Source of the DNA: Catellatospora bangladeshensis
GTDB taxonomy: Bacteria > Actinomycetota > Actinomycetes > Mycobacteriales > Micromonosporaceae
Direction of reading: 5' to 3'
DNA: 64,000 nt
NCBI RefSeq assembly: GCF_016862575.1
Contig: NZ_BONF01000005.1
Span: forward strand, 186,001 to 250,000
A model generated the notes under the pieces. That model was given only the letters and a program-made list of their open reading frames with translations. It had not been told where the DNA came from and searched no databases. Below are positions 1 through 8,847 of this stretch, one piece after another. Each line of letters starts with the position of its first letter. The first letter of the stretch is position 1. Made by a program: the position numbers and the translations under genes.

Positions 1-118
1 ATCAGCGCCAGCGGCCCGGTTATCAACCAGGAGAGCTCAGGCGATCGTTGGACGCGCCGGTCAGTCCTCGCCAATGCCGTTCGCCCAATCCATTCGGTGT
101 CGTCCTAGCCGAGCGGGC

Positions 119-361
119 TCAGCCCCACTCGAGGCTGCGCTCCTCCAGGCCGGTCTCCGCCGGGCCGGCGGTGGGGTCGGCGGCGGGCGCGGAACCCCAC
201 TCCAGGGAGTCGGTGTAGGACAGCGAACGCTTGGGGACGACATCGCCGTCGAACGAGTACCGGGCCGAGGCCGGGGAAGCCACAGCAGCGACGGTCGCCA
301 CGCCGAGGACCGCGATGATTGCGCCGCGGCCCAGAAGGGCGCAAATCTTGTTCGTACGCAT
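119..361 (-). CDS. small secreted protein with duplicated SLEWG motif
   Basis: This is an 80-residue protein of unknown function. The chosen ATG has a GGAG ribosome site six bases upstream, which favours it over the longer frame beginning at 427. Residues 1-33 form a classic signal peptide: a charged MRTNK start, a hydrophobic stretch, and an AxA-type cleavage site ending ASPASA. The mature part would be only about 47 residues, acidic, without cysteine. The pentapeptide SLEWG occurs twice, near residue 54 and as the very C-terminus. No neighbour suggests a pathway. A structural or signalling peptide is possible, but nothing in the sequence proves it. Confidence 0.6.
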   Translation of the reverse strand: MRTNKICALLGRGAIIAVLGVATVAAVASPASARYSFDGDVVPKRSLSYTDSLEWGSAPAADPTAGPAETGLEERSLEWG

Positions 362-610
362 CGTCGACTCCACGAATACAGCGGGACGCCAGGGGGCTGA
401 CATGGATCGTGCCACAATCGCTGGCACCGGAGGAAGCCCGCTGGGCGTGCCACGCCGCCGACACGCGGAATTCTAGCCGTTCGGTGGTGATTCGGTAGTC
501 CAGCCGCACCACCGCTCCTGAACCGCCGGAGCACGAGTCACCACTGTACGTCTCCGTGCCGCGCCCGGATAGTCTTCTGCCCTCGTTCGAACATGTGTAC
601 GATGCCGCTC

Positions 611-832
611 ATGATGCGACTGGTTGAGCACCGATGGAACGGCACGACGGCGAGTTACCGGCGGCAGGACGTGTTCCTGCGCGTGAATCCGGCCGGGCCT
701 TGGGAGGTCGAGCACCGCCAGCACGGCAAGTCCGTGATGCGGGAGTACGCCACCGAGAGAGAGGCCCGGCGTGTCGCCGACGGCCTCTGTGCGCAGGGCG
801 AATGGCGCAATCTGGAGCACCTGCACCGCTGA
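611..832 (+). CDS. small conserved-looking hypothetical protein
   Basis: This 73-residue protein is not recognised. It is rich in Arg, Glu and His and has no signal peptide or membrane segment. The middle reads like a short beta-rich domain (DVFLRVNPAGPWEVEH) followed by a helix (REARRVADGL). The start at 611 is preferred over 593 because a TACGAT -10 hexamer at 598-603 ends seven bases before it and no ribosome site is visible, which is typical of a leaderless actinobacterial transcript. The next 300 bases hold no gene I can support. Confidence 0.55.
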   Translation: MMRLVEHRWNGTTASYRRQDVFLRVNPAGPWEVEHRQHGKSVMREYATEREARRVADGLCAQGEWRNLEHLHR

Positions 833-1131
833 GCCGGCTCACCGGCGAGCCGCGCCACCGCGAGGCGCGGACCCGCCCCACCGGCCGCCGGGGCGGCGGC
901 ACGCATCGACGGCCCCCACCGTCCGGCCATGCCGTTCCCCACCCGCCTCGGCACGACGCACTGCGCACCACAGCCCTCCGCACCGTGCGCGCGATGGCCG
1001 CCGAGATCCGCACGATCACCCGGACGGGCGACGTCCTCCCCGAACACCGCCCACCCCGCTCTAAGGGGACGGGCGCTGACACACGGGCCGGTTATTGCGA
1101 TTCATTGGCAACAGCAGGAGACTCGCAACTT
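833..1131. other. intergenic stretch, nothing recognised
   Basis: About 300 bases lie between two small plus-strand genes. Open frames cross it in several registers because of high GC content, but none has a convincing start or recognisable product. I see no hairpin, repeat or RNA gene. Confidence 0.5.
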
Positions 1132-1602
1132 GTGAGTGGGCCTGGTGTCGTCGTCGAGGTCATCGTGCTGTCCGAGCAGGCAGGCGTGCTGTATTACCGC
1201 GACCTGCGCACGCCGGTGGCCGGTGGGGCGCACCCGGACGACGTCGCCCGGCAGCTCGCGGGGCTTTCGCCGTGCACCGAGGGTGGCCTGCTGCACTCCA
1301 CCTCGTGGCGGGTGGCCGAGGGCACGGTCGTGCTGACGTACGCCGCGCTGCCGGATCTGCGGCCGCGGGACACCCGGCCGGTGCAGCTGGACGCGGCGAG
1401 CACCGGCGCGCATCCGCTCACCCCCAGCCCTCTCTCGGTGGACCTGGACGCGGTCGCCGCGCACGCCTGCCGGCATCTCGCCCTGCTCGCCGTGACCGAC
1501 GGCACCGTGGCGGCCGCGGCGCGGCAGCTGCCGCGGCTGTGGGAGCCGATCGGCAAGCTCTCCCCCGGCCCGGCCGGAGCGCTGGGCGCCGTCGGCGCGT
1601 GA
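1132..1602 (+). CDS. hypothetical protein
   Basis: This is a 156-residue protein I do not recognise. The frame is open much further upstream, but the first plausible start is a GTG at 1132, with CAGGAG at 1115-1120, a rather long spacing. From that point the sequence becomes protein-like (VVVEVIVLSEQAGVLYYRDL). It has no signal peptide and no membrane segment. Residues 100-140 look helical and alanine-rich. It is followed by a palindromic intergenic element and the terminator of the convergent tRNA gene. Confidence 0.5.
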   Translation: MSGPGVVVEVIVLSEQAGVLYYRDLRTPVAGGAHPDDVARQLAGLSPCTEGGLLHSTSWRVAEGTVVLTYAALPDLRPRDTRPVQLDAASTGAHPLTPSPLSVDLDAVAAHACRHLALLAVTDGTVAAAARQLPRLWEPIGKLSPGPAGALGAVGA

Positions 1603-1642
1603 GCCGCCATTGAGGGGTGGTACGTCTGCCGAGCGGCGGCAT

Positions 1643-1703
1643 GATCGCAGTTTCGTGTCGAAAGGTGCGGCTGGACTCAAGGTTCAGACACGAGACCGCG
1701 ATC
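1643..1703. repeat. intergenic palindrome family A, copy 1
   Basis: Arms GATCGCAGTTTCGTGTC (1643-1659) and GACACGAGACCGCGATC (1687-1703) pair at 15 of 17 positions around a 27-base loop. Copies at 34432-34497 and 57062-57122 share both arms and most of the loop, so this is a dispersed element rather than a local hairpin. It lies just downstream of the preceding gene. Confidence 0.8.
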
Positions 1704-1731
1704 TTCGCCGCGAAGGCGGCCCTATACGGAA

Positions 1732-1764
1732 AGAGCCCCCGACCGGTGTCCGGTCAGGGGCTCT
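1732..1764 (-). terminator. terminator downstream of tRNA-Tyr
   Basis: A 15-base stem with one mismatch (AGAGCCCC...GGGGCTCT) and a three-base loop lies directly past the 3' end of the minus-strand tRNA. On the minus strand it is followed by a short T-run. It is probably also used by the convergent plus-strand gene. Confidence 0.75.
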
Positions 1765-1772
1765 TCTGCTGT

Positions 1773-1856
1773 TGGTGGCGGGTAGAGGATTCGAACCTCT
1801 GTAGCTTTCGCGACGGATTTACAGTCCGCTCCCATTGGCCGCTCGGGCAACCCGCC
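1773..1856 (-). tRNA. tRNA-Tyr (GTA anticodon)
   Basis: The minus strand folds as an 84-base cloverleaf. The 5' GGCGGGT pairs with ACCCGCC, followed by discriminator A and an encoded CCA at 1773-1775. The anticodon loop reads CTGTAAA, giving anticodon GTA for tyrosine. The T-arm has the GGTTCGAATCC core, and a long variable arm is present, as expected for bacterial tRNA-Tyr. A weak TTGCAC/TATCCT promoter pair is visible on the minus strand upstream (1902-1932), with a 19-base spacer. Confidence 0.95.
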
Positions 1857-1984
1857 TGGTCACAGCGCTGCCAGCACCATCTTCGCGGCGTTGGCTCGAT
1901 AAGGATAGCGGTACACGGGCGGCGATGTGCAACCGGGTTGGACCATGGGCACGCCGCGCCGCGGGATCTGCTAAAACGGTACGC

Positions 1985-2479
1985 ATGGCAGCTAACCCGT
2001 CGTTCGACATCGTCAGCAAGGTTGATCGGCAGGAGGTGGACAACGCGCTGCACCAGGCCGAGAAGGAGATGGGCACCCGGTTCGACTTCCGCGACACGGG
2101 AGCCTCCATCGCGTGGGCCGGCGAAGAGGGCGTCACGCTCCAGGCGAACACCGAGGACCGGGTCCGGGCCGCGCTGGACGTCTTCAAGGAGAAGCTGATC
2201 AAGCGGAACATCTCGCTCAAGTCGCTGGACGCGGGCGACCCGAAGGCCTCGGGCAAGACCTACAAGATCGACTGCAAGATCATCCAGGGCATCGACCAGG
2301 AGAAGGCCAAGGCGATCTCCAAGGCGATCCGGGACGAGGGCCCGAAGGGCGTGCAGGCGCAGATCCAGGGCGACCAGCTCCGCGTCACCGGCAAGAAGAA
2401 GGACGACCTCCAGGAGGTCATCGCCCTGCTCAAGGCCGGCGACTTCGGCGTGGCCCTTCAGTTCACCAACTACCGGTAG
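1985..2479 (+). CDS. yajQ: YajQ-family nucleotide-binding protein
   Basis: This 164-residue protein matches the YajQ/UPF0234 family over its full length: it begins with the family-type [10 protein letters not shown] and ends with [13 protein letters not shown]. Members have two ferredoxin-like domains and bind nucleotides; some homologues bind cyclic di-GMP and influence transcription. The protein has no signal peptide and should be cytoplasmic. No ribosome site is visible before the ATG, and TAAAAC lies seven bases upstream, so a leaderless start is likely. The gene stands alone between tRNA-Tyr and an acetyltransferase gene. Confidence 0.93.
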   Translation: MAANPSFDIVSKVDRQEVDNALHQAEKEMGTRFDFRDTGASIAWAGEEGVTLQANTEDRVRAALDVFKEKLIKRNISLKSLDAGDPKASGKTYKIDCKIIQGIDQEKAKAISKAIRDEGPKGVQAQIQGDQLRVTGKKKDDLQEVIALLKAGDFGVALQFTNYR

Positions 2480-2560
2480 TCCCGTACGTCATGCCGGCGG
2501 TGGTCCAGCGGCTCGCCGCGGGGCCACCGCGCGGCCGCGAGCGGGCCTAGACTCCGCCGG

Positions 2561-2983
2561 GTGATCGTGCGAAGGGCCGGCGTGGCGGATGTGGCGGCGC
2601 TCGCCGAACTGCGCGGCATCGACGGGGACCAGCTCGAGCCGTTCGCCGCCTGGATGGCCGCCCGCGCGGAGACCTACCTGCCGTTCGCCGCCGAGATCGA
2701 CGGGCGGGTGGTCGGCGCCGCCTGGCTGCTCGTCGCGGAACGGGTGCCCGGCAACGGATCGCCGGAGCGGTGGTACGGCGACGTCCAGTCCGTCATGGTC
2801 CGCGAGGAGCACCGCGGCCGCGGCATCGGCGGCGCGCTGATGGCGGCGATCCTCGCCGAGGCCCGCAAGCGGGGGCTGCTGCACGTGACCGTCCACTCCG
2901 GCCGCCGCGCGGTCGACTTCTACCTTCGCAACGGCTTCAGCCACCACCGCCAGCTCCTGCTCTGGGAGCCGGACGCCTCCTGA
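2561..2983 (+). CDS. GNAT-family N-acetyltransferase
   Basis: This 140-residue single-domain GNAT protein should transfer an acetyl group from acetyl-CoA to an unidentified amine. The acetyl-CoA loop is clear (VREEHRGRGIGGAL, around residues 85-98), followed by the C-terminal beta-strand pair and FYLRNGF, the typical GNAT end. The GTG start is supported by a TAGACT hexamer at 2548-2553, seven bases upstream with no ribosome site, which suggests a leaderless message. It ends at a shared bidirectional terminator. The substrate cannot be read from sequence. Confidence 0.85.
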   Translation: MIVRRAGVADVAALAELRGIDGDQLEPFAAWMAARAETYLPFAAEIDGRVVGAAWLLVAERVPGNGSPERWYGDVQSVMVREEHRGRGIGGALMAAILAEARKRGLLHVTVHSGRRAVDFYLRNGFSHHRQLLLWEPDAS

Positions 2984-3012
2984 GCCGCCCGGCTCCCAGA
3001 GCAGGTGACGAG

Positions 3013-3056
3013 CGAGGCTCCCGCGATGCCGCCGACGCGGCAGGGCGGGAGCCTCG
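3013..3056. terminator. bidirectional terminator hairpin
   Basis: A perfect 12-base stem (CGAGGCTCCCGC with GCGGGAGCCTCG) lies between the convergent acetyltransferase gene and the G5/excalibur gene. Confidence 0.7.
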
Positions 3057-3078
3057 ATCAGCCGAGGGCGGGCCGGGC

Positions 3079-3810
3079 TCAGTCGCAGCCGATCCCGTCG
3101 CCGTCGCGGTCCAGGTCGTAGATGTCGGTGCCGATGACCTTCACCGGGCCGGTGACATACGCGGGGCCGTTGCCGCTGCCCCCGGCGCAGTCGACGTCGG
3201 AGGCGATGGGCACGCAGGCCCAGGCGTAGTTCGGGTCGCAGGAGGACGAGGACGTCGGCTTCGTGCCCACCAGGATGACCTTGGTGACCGGCTGCTTGGT
3301 GACCACCTCGCTGACCAGTGTCTTCGCGGTCTCCACGCCGTCGGTGTAGGTCACCTCGTAGGTGCGCGTCTTCACACCGTTCACGCCCGCCGTCTTGACC
3401 TTCGTCTTGCCCTTGGCCAGGTTCGGGTCGTTGACCCGGCGGGTCGAGTACGGGATCGCGGCCGTCTCGGTGACGGTGCGCTTCTCCACGAGAGCCGACG
3501 CGCTCGGCGCAGGAGTGACCTCACCGGCCTCGGCCACGGCCGACGGCGACGGGGAGGGCTCGCTGTTCACCACTGCCGCGGGCGCGGCCTGGCCGGCCGG
3601 GCGCCCGGCGTCCTGCGGCGGGTCGGTGAAGGCGCCGACGACGACGAGCCCGCCGCAGCAGGCGAGCAGCATGGCGACGAAGCCGCCGCCGAAGAGCAGG
3701 AGGGCTTTCTGGCCAACGCGCAGGCTCGCGAGGAAGCCCCGCCGCGGGGCCGTGGGCGGCAGGTACCACTGCTGGGTGTGCTGCGGGCCGTGGGGAGGGA
3801 GATTCGTCAC
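3079..3810 (-). CDS. membrane-anchored G5 and excalibur domain protein
   Basis: This is a 243-residue predicted surface protein. After a short proline-rich cytoplasmic start there is one membrane segment (around LLLFGGGFVAMLLACCGGLVVVGAF). A Pro/Ser-rich linker and a G5-like domain follow (KRTVTETAAIPYSTRRVNDP to VVTKQPVTKVILVGTK). The C-terminus is an excalibur calcium-binding motif (DLDRDGDGIGCD). G5 domains are linked to glycan binding in cell-wall proteins, so a role at the wall is likely. The GTG at 3810 is preferred because CAGACT lies six bases before it; an ATG at 3840 would add ten residues. Confidence 0.8.
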   Translation of the reverse strand: MTNLPPHGPQHTQQWYLPPTAPRRGFLASLRVGQKALLLFGGGFVAMLLACCGGLVVVGAFTDPPQDAGRPAGQAAPAAVVNSEPSPSPSAVAEAGEVTPAPSASALVEKRTVTETAAIPYSTRRVNDPNLAKGKTKVKTAGVNGVKTRTYEVTYTDGVETAKTLVSEVVTKQPVTKVILVGTKPTSSSSCDPNYAWACVPIASDVDCAGGSGNGPAYVTGPVKVIGTDIYDLDRDGDGIGCD

Positions 3811-3994
3811 CGCCGCAGTCTGGCCCGGTGGGATCCCCATCGATAACCGAGAAACCCGGTGCCGTTTCGTGCCCGGCAGGGGCGTTCGACCGGTTTCCGG
3901 GCCGCCCCGGGAGCGGCTCGGCCACCAACGGTGTGCGAGCCGTCACCGCGCAGCGCCCTCCGGCAGCTCGGCTCGGCGGACGGACGATCGGCGC

Positions 3995-4669
3995 TCAGGC
4001 GAAGGGGTCGCGGGCGAAGTCCCGGAGGCGCTCGGCGACCACGAACGAGCTCTCGGTCGCCTCCGTACGGGGGCGGCCCCGGGTGATGGCGTCGGCGAGC
4101 GCGGTGAGCTGCGCGGCGGGCAGCATGGCGAGTCCGGCGCCGCGCAGGGGCAGGGTGAGCTGCACGCCGGAGCGCGGGTCGGCGGCGTGGAGCACCTGCA
4201 CGCGGTGGTAGCTGCGCGCCTCGCCGGTGCCGACGGCCTGCAGCTGGGAGCCGCCGGTGACGATCGAGGTGGCCAGGTCGGCGGTCTTGCTGCCGAGCGC
4301 GCCGCGCACGGTGAGCACGGTGCCCTCCAGCCAGGCGGCGGTGCGCCATACCCGCAGCACCATGTAGCCGGCGACGAGGATGACGAGCAGGGCGCATGCG
4401 GCACCGGCGAGGCCGATGACACTGACGCCGCCGGCGAGGCTGGAGCCGGGGTCGGGGGCGGGGCCGGGGACCAGGTTGCCGTTGTCGTCGACGTGCCACT
4501 CGCCGTCGCCGATGGTGGAGTTCACGGTCGTGCGGGCGAAGAACGAGAAGCCGAACGCGAGCACCGCGACCAGCACGCTTCCGGCGATCATGAAGGCGGC
4601 CACCACGGTGGCGAAGATCTTGATGCCGGTGGGTACACCGATCGACAGGGCGAGCCTGGGCTGCGACAT
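3995..4669 (-). CDS. two-helix membrane protein with C-terminal cytoplasmic domain
   Basis: This 224-residue protein has two hydrophobic helices (about residues 17-45 and 83-107) separated by a loop of about 38 residues, probably extracytoplasmic. A cytoplasmic beta-rich part follows (EGTVLTVRGALGSKTADLA ... SYHRVQVLHAADP) that could be a PH-like fold. I do not recognise a named family. The start is supported by TAGGCT at 4677-4682, seven bases upstream of ATG, with no ribosome site. The gene lies downstream of htpX in the same direction, but a strong terminator separates them. Confidence 0.65.
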   Translation of the reverse strand: MSQPRLALSIGVPTGIKIFATVVAAFMIAGSVLVAVLAFGFSFFARTTVNSTIGDGEWHVDDNGNLVPGPAPDPGSSLAGGVSVIGLAGAACALLVILVAGYMVLRVWRTAAWLEGTVLTVRGALGSKTADLATSIVTGGSQLQAVGTGEARSYHRVQVLHAADPRSGVQLTLPLRGAGLAMLPAAQLTALADAITRGRPRTEATESSFVVAERLRDFARDPFA

Positions 4670-4700
4670 GGCGCGCAGCCTATCGGGTGCACGCCACAGG

Positions 4701-4731
4701 GAAAGGCCCCGCCAGCAGGGCGGGGCCTTTC
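4701..4731 (-). terminator. terminator downstream of htpX
   Basis: A perfect 13-base stem (GAAAGGCCCCGCC with its complement) and a five-base loop follow the htpX stop codon closely. Confidence 0.8.
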
Positions 4732-4744
4732 GGTGACAGCGACG

Positions 4745-5620
4745 TCAGCGCATGTACTGGATGGGGCCGGAGCTGGCCGCCATCGCCTCCAGGCGCCGCA
4801 CCCGCTCCTCCATCGGCGGGTGGGTGGAGAACATGTTCGCCAGGCCACCGCCCTTGAGCGGGTTGTCGATCATCAGGTGGGCGGAGCTGGCGAGCTGGCC
4901 CTCGGCGGGCAGCGGCATCTGCTGTACCCCCATGTGGATCTTCTTGAGGGCGCTGGCCAGCGCGAGCGGGTCGTTGGTCAGCTGGGCGCCGGACGCGTCG
5001 GCCTGGAACTCCCGGCTGCGGCTGATCGCGAGCTGGATGACGGTCGCCGCCATCGGGCCGAGGATCAGCATCATGAGCATGGCCAGCGGGTTGGGGCCGT
5101 CCTCGTCGTCCCCGCCGATCGGCAGGAACCACGCCAGGTTGGCCAGCATGGTGATGATGCCGGCGAGCGCGCCGGCGACGCTGGAGATCAGGATGTCGCG
5201 GTTGTACACGTGCGACAGCTCGTGGCCGATGACCGCGCGCAGCTCGCGGTAGTCGAGGATGCGGGTGATGCCCTCGGTCACCGCGACCGCGGCGTGCTCC
5301 GGGTTGCGGCCGGTGGCGAAGGCGTTGGGCTGCATGGTCGGGCTGACGTACAGGCGGGGCATGGGCTGGCCCGCCTGCTGGGAGAGTTCGCGCACCATCT
5401 GGTAGAGCTGGGGGAACTCCGCCTCGCTGACCGGTTGGGCGCGCATCGAGCGCAGCGCGAGTTTGTCCGAGAAGAAGTAGCTCACTCCGTTCATCAGCAG
5501 CGACACGATCACCGCGATGAACAGGCCCGTGCTGCCCCCGAGCCAGTAGCCGATCGCCAGGATGATGCCGGTCAGCAGGCCGAGCAGCGCTGCCGTCTTC
5601 AGACCGTTGTGGCTGTGCAT
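4745..5620 (-). CDS. htpX: membrane zinc metalloprotease HtpX
   Basis: This 291-residue protein is the M48B protease HtpX, which degrades damaged membrane proteins. Two N-terminal membrane helices (about 8-50) precede the catalytic domain. The zinc motif HELSH is at 133-137 and the third ligand Glu lies in RSREFQAD (around 204). Two further hydrophobic segments follow the zinc motif. The ATG at 5620 has a GGAGGGAAGG ribosome site immediately upstream, which decides against the longer frame from 5719. The length matches the family. It is transcribed alone. Confidence 0.95.
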   Translation of the reverse strand: MHSHNGLKTAALLGLLTGIILAIGYWLGGSTGLFIAVIVSLLMNGVSYFFSDKLALRSMRAQPVSEAEFPQLYQMVRELSQQAGQPMPRLYVSPTMQPNAFATGRNPEHAAVAVTEGITRILDYRELRAVIGHELSHVYNRDILISSVAGALAGIITMLANLAWFLPIGGDDEDGPNPLAMLMMLILGPMAATVIQLAISRSREFQADASGAQLTNDPLALASALKKIHMGVQQMPLPAEGQLASSAHLMIDNPLKGGGLANMFSTHPPMEERVRRLEAMAASSGPIQYMR

Positions 5621-5743
5621 ACCTTCCCTCCGTCGATGGCGCGGCGTGGGCCGCGCATCAGGTGCAACGGATACCTCCGGTAGCCACCTTCCCGATGTGA
5701 GCTGGGAACATGCTGACAATCAGCCTAATCACCGCCGTATGCG

Positions 5744-5779
5744 CGAACGCCCAGGTCGTGAACACGGCCTGGGCGTTCG
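5744..5779 (-). terminator. terminator of the nuoIJKLMN operon
   Basis: A perfect 12-base stem (CGAACGCCCAGG with CCTGGGCGTTCG) and a 12-base loop lie just past the nuoN stop codon. Confidence 0.7.
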
Positions 5780-5793
5780 TGGTGTGGGCGAGG

Positions 5794-7308
5794 TCACCGC
5801 CAGGCGGTGACGGCGGCGTAGACGAGCTGCGGCGCCACGGTGAGCACCACCCCGGCGGCGGTGGCGAGCGCGAGCGCCGCGGCGGGGGCCCAGTGCGCGG
5901 GGGCGGCGTCGGCCGGGGTGTCGGCGGCGCGGTAGAGGGCCGCGACGGGACGCCAGTACACGGCGAGGCCGATGACGGAGACGAGCGCCACGAGCAGGGC
6001 GAGCCGGTAGGAGTCGACGCTCAGCAGCGCCTGGATCACCGTGATCTTGGCGAACAGCCCGGCCAGCATCGGCGGCAGCCCGGCCAGGCCGACCAGCGCG
6101 AAGGTCAGCGCGGCAGCCCGCCAGGGCGCGCCCCGGCCCAGGCCGTGCAGGTCGGCCAGGGTGCCGCCGTCGGCCGCGCCCGGCCGCAGCGCCACCACCG
6201 CGCTGAACGCGGCCAGCTCCAGCACCAGGAAGAACACGGTGTAGACGAGCGCCGCGTCGAGCAGCCCGTCGACCGGACCGGCGAGCGCGAGCCCGGCCAG
6301 CCCGCCCAGCGGCGCGAGGATGAACCCGGCCTGCGCGACCGACGACCAGGCCAGCAGCCGGACCGTGCGGCGCTGGCGCAGTGCGACCAGGGTGCCGACC
6401 AGCATGGACAGCGCCGCGAGCACGGCCAGCGTGATCCCGGCGGTGACGAACATGCTCCGGTCGTCGCCCGCCGCGCCGGTGGCCAGCACCCCGTCCACCA
6501 CGATCAGGATCGCGGCCACACCGCCGAGCTTGGAGGCGGTGGACAGGAACGCGGCGACGGGCACCGGCGCGCCCTCGTACGTGGCGGGCGCCCAGGCGTG
6601 CAGCGGCACGGCGGCCACCTTGAAGCCGAGCCCGACCAGGATCAGCGCCAGGCCGGTCAGGGCGACGGGTCGCCAGTCGTCCCCGGCGAACAGCGGCGCG
6701 GAGACCAGACCGCGCAGCTGCACGGTGCCCGAGGCCAGGTAGAGCAGCGCGGCGCCGAGCAGGGTCACCGCGGTGGCGACCACGCTGGTGGCGAAGAACG
6801 TCACCGAGGCAGCCGCGGCCGTGCCGGCCCGCCGCCGGTGCAGCGCCACCAGGGCGTACAGCGGGACGGTCAGCGTCTCCAAGGCCACGATCAGGGTGAT
6901 CAGGTCACCGGCGGCGGCAAGCGCGACGCCACCGGTCATCGCGCACGCGAACAGGAACACCGTCTCGCCCGCGGGCGAGTCGCCGCGGCGCAGCGCCGGG
7001 GCGTAGAGCAGCAGCGCCCCCACGGTCAGCGCGGCGACCAGCACGGTGATCAGGCGGGCGCGCGCGTCGTAGACGTACGCGCAGTCCACCGGCATGACCT
7101 CGGTGCCGCCGGGCGCGGCCAGCCCGGCGCAGAAGGTGCCGATCTGGCGCGGCTGCACCGCGAACGCGGCCGCGGCGGTGAGCGCCGCCCCGGCCAGCGC
7201 GACCCCGTACGGCCAGCGCCAGCGGGGCTGGGTGAACAGGTCCACGACCAGTGCCGCGAGCGCCGTCCCGGCCGCGACCAGCAGCGGCAGCATCATCTGG
7301 AGGTTCAC
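5794..7308 (-). CDS. nuoN: NADH-quinone oxidoreductase subunit N
   Basis: NuoN is one of three antiporter-like proton-pumping membrane subunits of respiratory complex I. The 504-residue protein is a multi-helix membrane protein. The charged residues expected for pumping are present: Glu144 (VALETLTVPLYAL), Lys230 (GLGFKVAAVPLHAWAP) and Lys260 (STASKLGG). The GTG start at 7308 overlaps the nuoM stop as GTGA, indicating translational coupling. It is the last gene of a nuoIJKLMN run and is followed by a hairpin terminator. Confidence 0.95.
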   Translation of the reverse strand: MNLQMMLPLLVAAGTALAALVVDLFTQPRWRWPYGVALAGAALTAAAAFAVQPRQIGTFCAGLAAPGGTEVMPVDCAYVYDARARLITVLVAALTVGALLLYAPALRRGDSPAGETVFLFACAMTGGVALAAAGDLITLIVALETLTVPLYALVALHRRRAGTAAAASVTFFATSVVATAVTLLGAALLYLASGTVQLRGLVSAPLFAGDDWRPVALTGLALILVGLGFKVAAVPLHAWAPATYEGAPVPVAAFLSTASKLGGVAAILIVVDGVLATGAAGDDRSMFVTAGITLAVLAALSMLVGTLVALRQRRTVRLLAWSSVAQAGFILAPLGGLAGLALAGPVDGLLDAALVYTVFFLVLELAAFSAVVALRPGAADGGTLADLHGLGRGAPWRAAALTFALVGLAGLPPMLAGLFAKITVIQALLSVDSYRLALLVALVSVIGLAVYWRPVAALYRAADTPADAAPAHWAPAAALALATAAGVVLTVAPQLVYAAVTAWR

Positions 7309-8789
7309 GGCGCTCCCGTCGTCAGGGCGGACACCGTACTCGCCGACAGCTCCAGCACCAGCATCGGCGCGACGCCGAGCAGCAGCGCCAGCAGCACCAG
7401 CGGGGACCAGGCGGCCAGTTCGGGGGTGCGCGCCTCGGGCGCGCCGGCCAGCACCGCGGCCTGCGGGCCGTGGCTGACCCGGCGCAGCAGGCGCAGCAGG
7501 TACGCCGCGGTCAGCGCCCCGCCGATCGCGGCGAGCACGGCCAGCACCGTCCACAGGGTGCCGCCCCGCTGCACGGCGGCGACCACGGCGAACGCCTCGC
7601 CCCAGAAGCCGGCCAGGCCGGGCAGTCCGAGGCTGCCCAGCGCGGCGAAGCCGAGCACGCCCGCCAGCCAGGGCTGCCGCTCGCGCAGGCCGCCCAGGTC
7701 GGCCAGCAGGCCGGTGTGCGCCCGGTCCTTGATCGCCCCGGCGAGGAAGAACAGCAGGCCGGTGAGCAGGCCGTGCGCGATGTTGCCGAGCAGCGCGGCC
7801 TGCACGCCGATCTCGCTGAGCGTCGCGATGCCGAGCAGCACGAAGCCCATGTGACCGACGGACGAGTACGCGATCAGCCGCTTCAGCTCGGTCTGGGTGA
7901 GGCACACCAGCGACCCGATCAGGATCGCGGCGACGGCGAGCACGCCCAGCGCCGGAGCGAACGCGGCGGCGCCCTCGGGCGTCACCCCGAGCCCGACCCG
8001 GATCAGGCCGTACGTGCCCATCTTCAGCAGCACCCCGGCCAGCACGACGCTGCCCACGGTCGGCGCCTCGGTGTGCGCGTCGGGCAGCCAGGTGTGCAGC
8101 GGCCAGAGCGGGCTCTTCACCGCGAACGCGAGCGCGAACAACCCGAAGATCCACAGCTGCGCGGTGTGCGACAGGGTGGGCGCGGCGGTGAGGCTCACCA
8201 GGTCCGCGGTGCCGGTCTGCACCACCACGGCCACCACGCCGACCAGCAGCAGCACCGATCCGGCCAGGGTGTAGAGGGCGAACTTCAGCGCGGCGGCGCG
8301 GCGGGCGGGCCCGCCCCACCCGGCGATGACCGCCGCCATCGGCAGCAGCACCACCTCGAACGCCAGGAAGAACAGCACCAGGTTGAAGGCGAGGAAGGTG
8401 CCGAGGATGCCCACCTCGATCACCAGCAGCAGCGCGGCGAGCAGGCCCGCCCGCTCCGGCCGCTGCCACAGCAGGTAGCCGCAGCACAGCACGGTGAGCA
8501 GCGCGGTCAGCACGACCAGGGGGTATGAGATGCCGTCCACGCCCAGGTGCAGCCGCAGGTCCAGCGCGGGCACCCAGGACCAGTCGGCCTCGTGCCACAG
8601 CTGCGGGCCGCGCCCGGCGGGCTTCACCAGCCCGCGCGTGGTGAACATGGGCACCGTCAGCAGCAGCGTGAGCACCGACGCGACGGTCGCGGCCACGGCA
8701 CCGGCCCGGCCGCGCAGCAGCAGCGCCGCGACCGCGCCGAGCAGCGGCACGGCGAGCACGCCCACCAGCAGGAACGCCGAGTTCGTCAT
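7305..8789 (-). CDS. nuoM: NADH-quinone oxidoreductase subunit M
   Basis: NuoM is the second antiporter-like proton-pumping subunit of complex I. The protein has 494 residues. Conserved pump residues are seen at Glu145 (FLAFEVVLLPM), Lys225 (FAVKSPLWPLHTWLPDAH) and Lys256 (LLKMGTYG). A GAGGTGA ribosome site precedes the ATG. The gene is separated from nuoL by 58 bases and overlaps nuoN by four. Length and motif order are normal for the family. Confidence 0.96.
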   Translation of the reverse strand: MTNSAFLLVGVLAVPLLGAVAALLLRGRAGAVAATVASVLTLLLTVPMFTTRGLVKPAGRGPQLWHEADWSWVPALDLRLHLGVDGISYPLVVLTALLTVLCCGYLLWQRPERAGLLAALLLVIEVGILGTFLAFNLVLFFLAFEVVLLPMAAVIAGWGGPARRAAALKFALYTLAGSVLLLVGVVAVVVQTGTADLVSLTAAPTLSHTAQLWIFGLFALAFAVKSPLWPLHTWLPDAHTEAPTVGSVVLAGVLLKMGTYGLIRVGLGVTPEGAAAFAPALGVLAVAAILIGSLVCLTQTELKRLIAYSSVGHMGFVLLGIATLSEIGVQAALLGNIAHGLLTGLLFFLAGAIKDRAHTGLLADLGGLRERQPWLAGVLGFAALGSLGLPGLAGFWGEAFAVVAAVQRGGTLWTVLAVLAAIGGALTAAYLLRLLRRVSHGPQAAVLAGAPEARTPELAAWSPLVLLALLLGVAPMLVLELSASTVSALTTGAP

Positions 8790-8847
8790 GCGGTCACCTC
8801 GCTGCGCCCGGCGCTGTCCCGGGAGGTCTCAGGAATGTTCCGGCCGC

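Noticed and set aside
593-610. Upstream ATG at 593 as start of the 611-832 gene
   Set aside because: It would put the likely -10 hexamer inside the coding sequence. The 611 start fits the leaderless pattern better.
3362-5683. Long plus-strand frame across the G5 gene, a membrane-protein gene and htpX
   Set aside because: It spans three recognisable minus-strand genes and two terminators. It is a GC-bias artefact.
5710-7854. Open frame of 714 codons opposite nuoN and nuoM
   Set aside because: Its sequence is low-complexity Gln/Gly/Arg/His, while the opposite strand encodes well-conserved complex I subunits.
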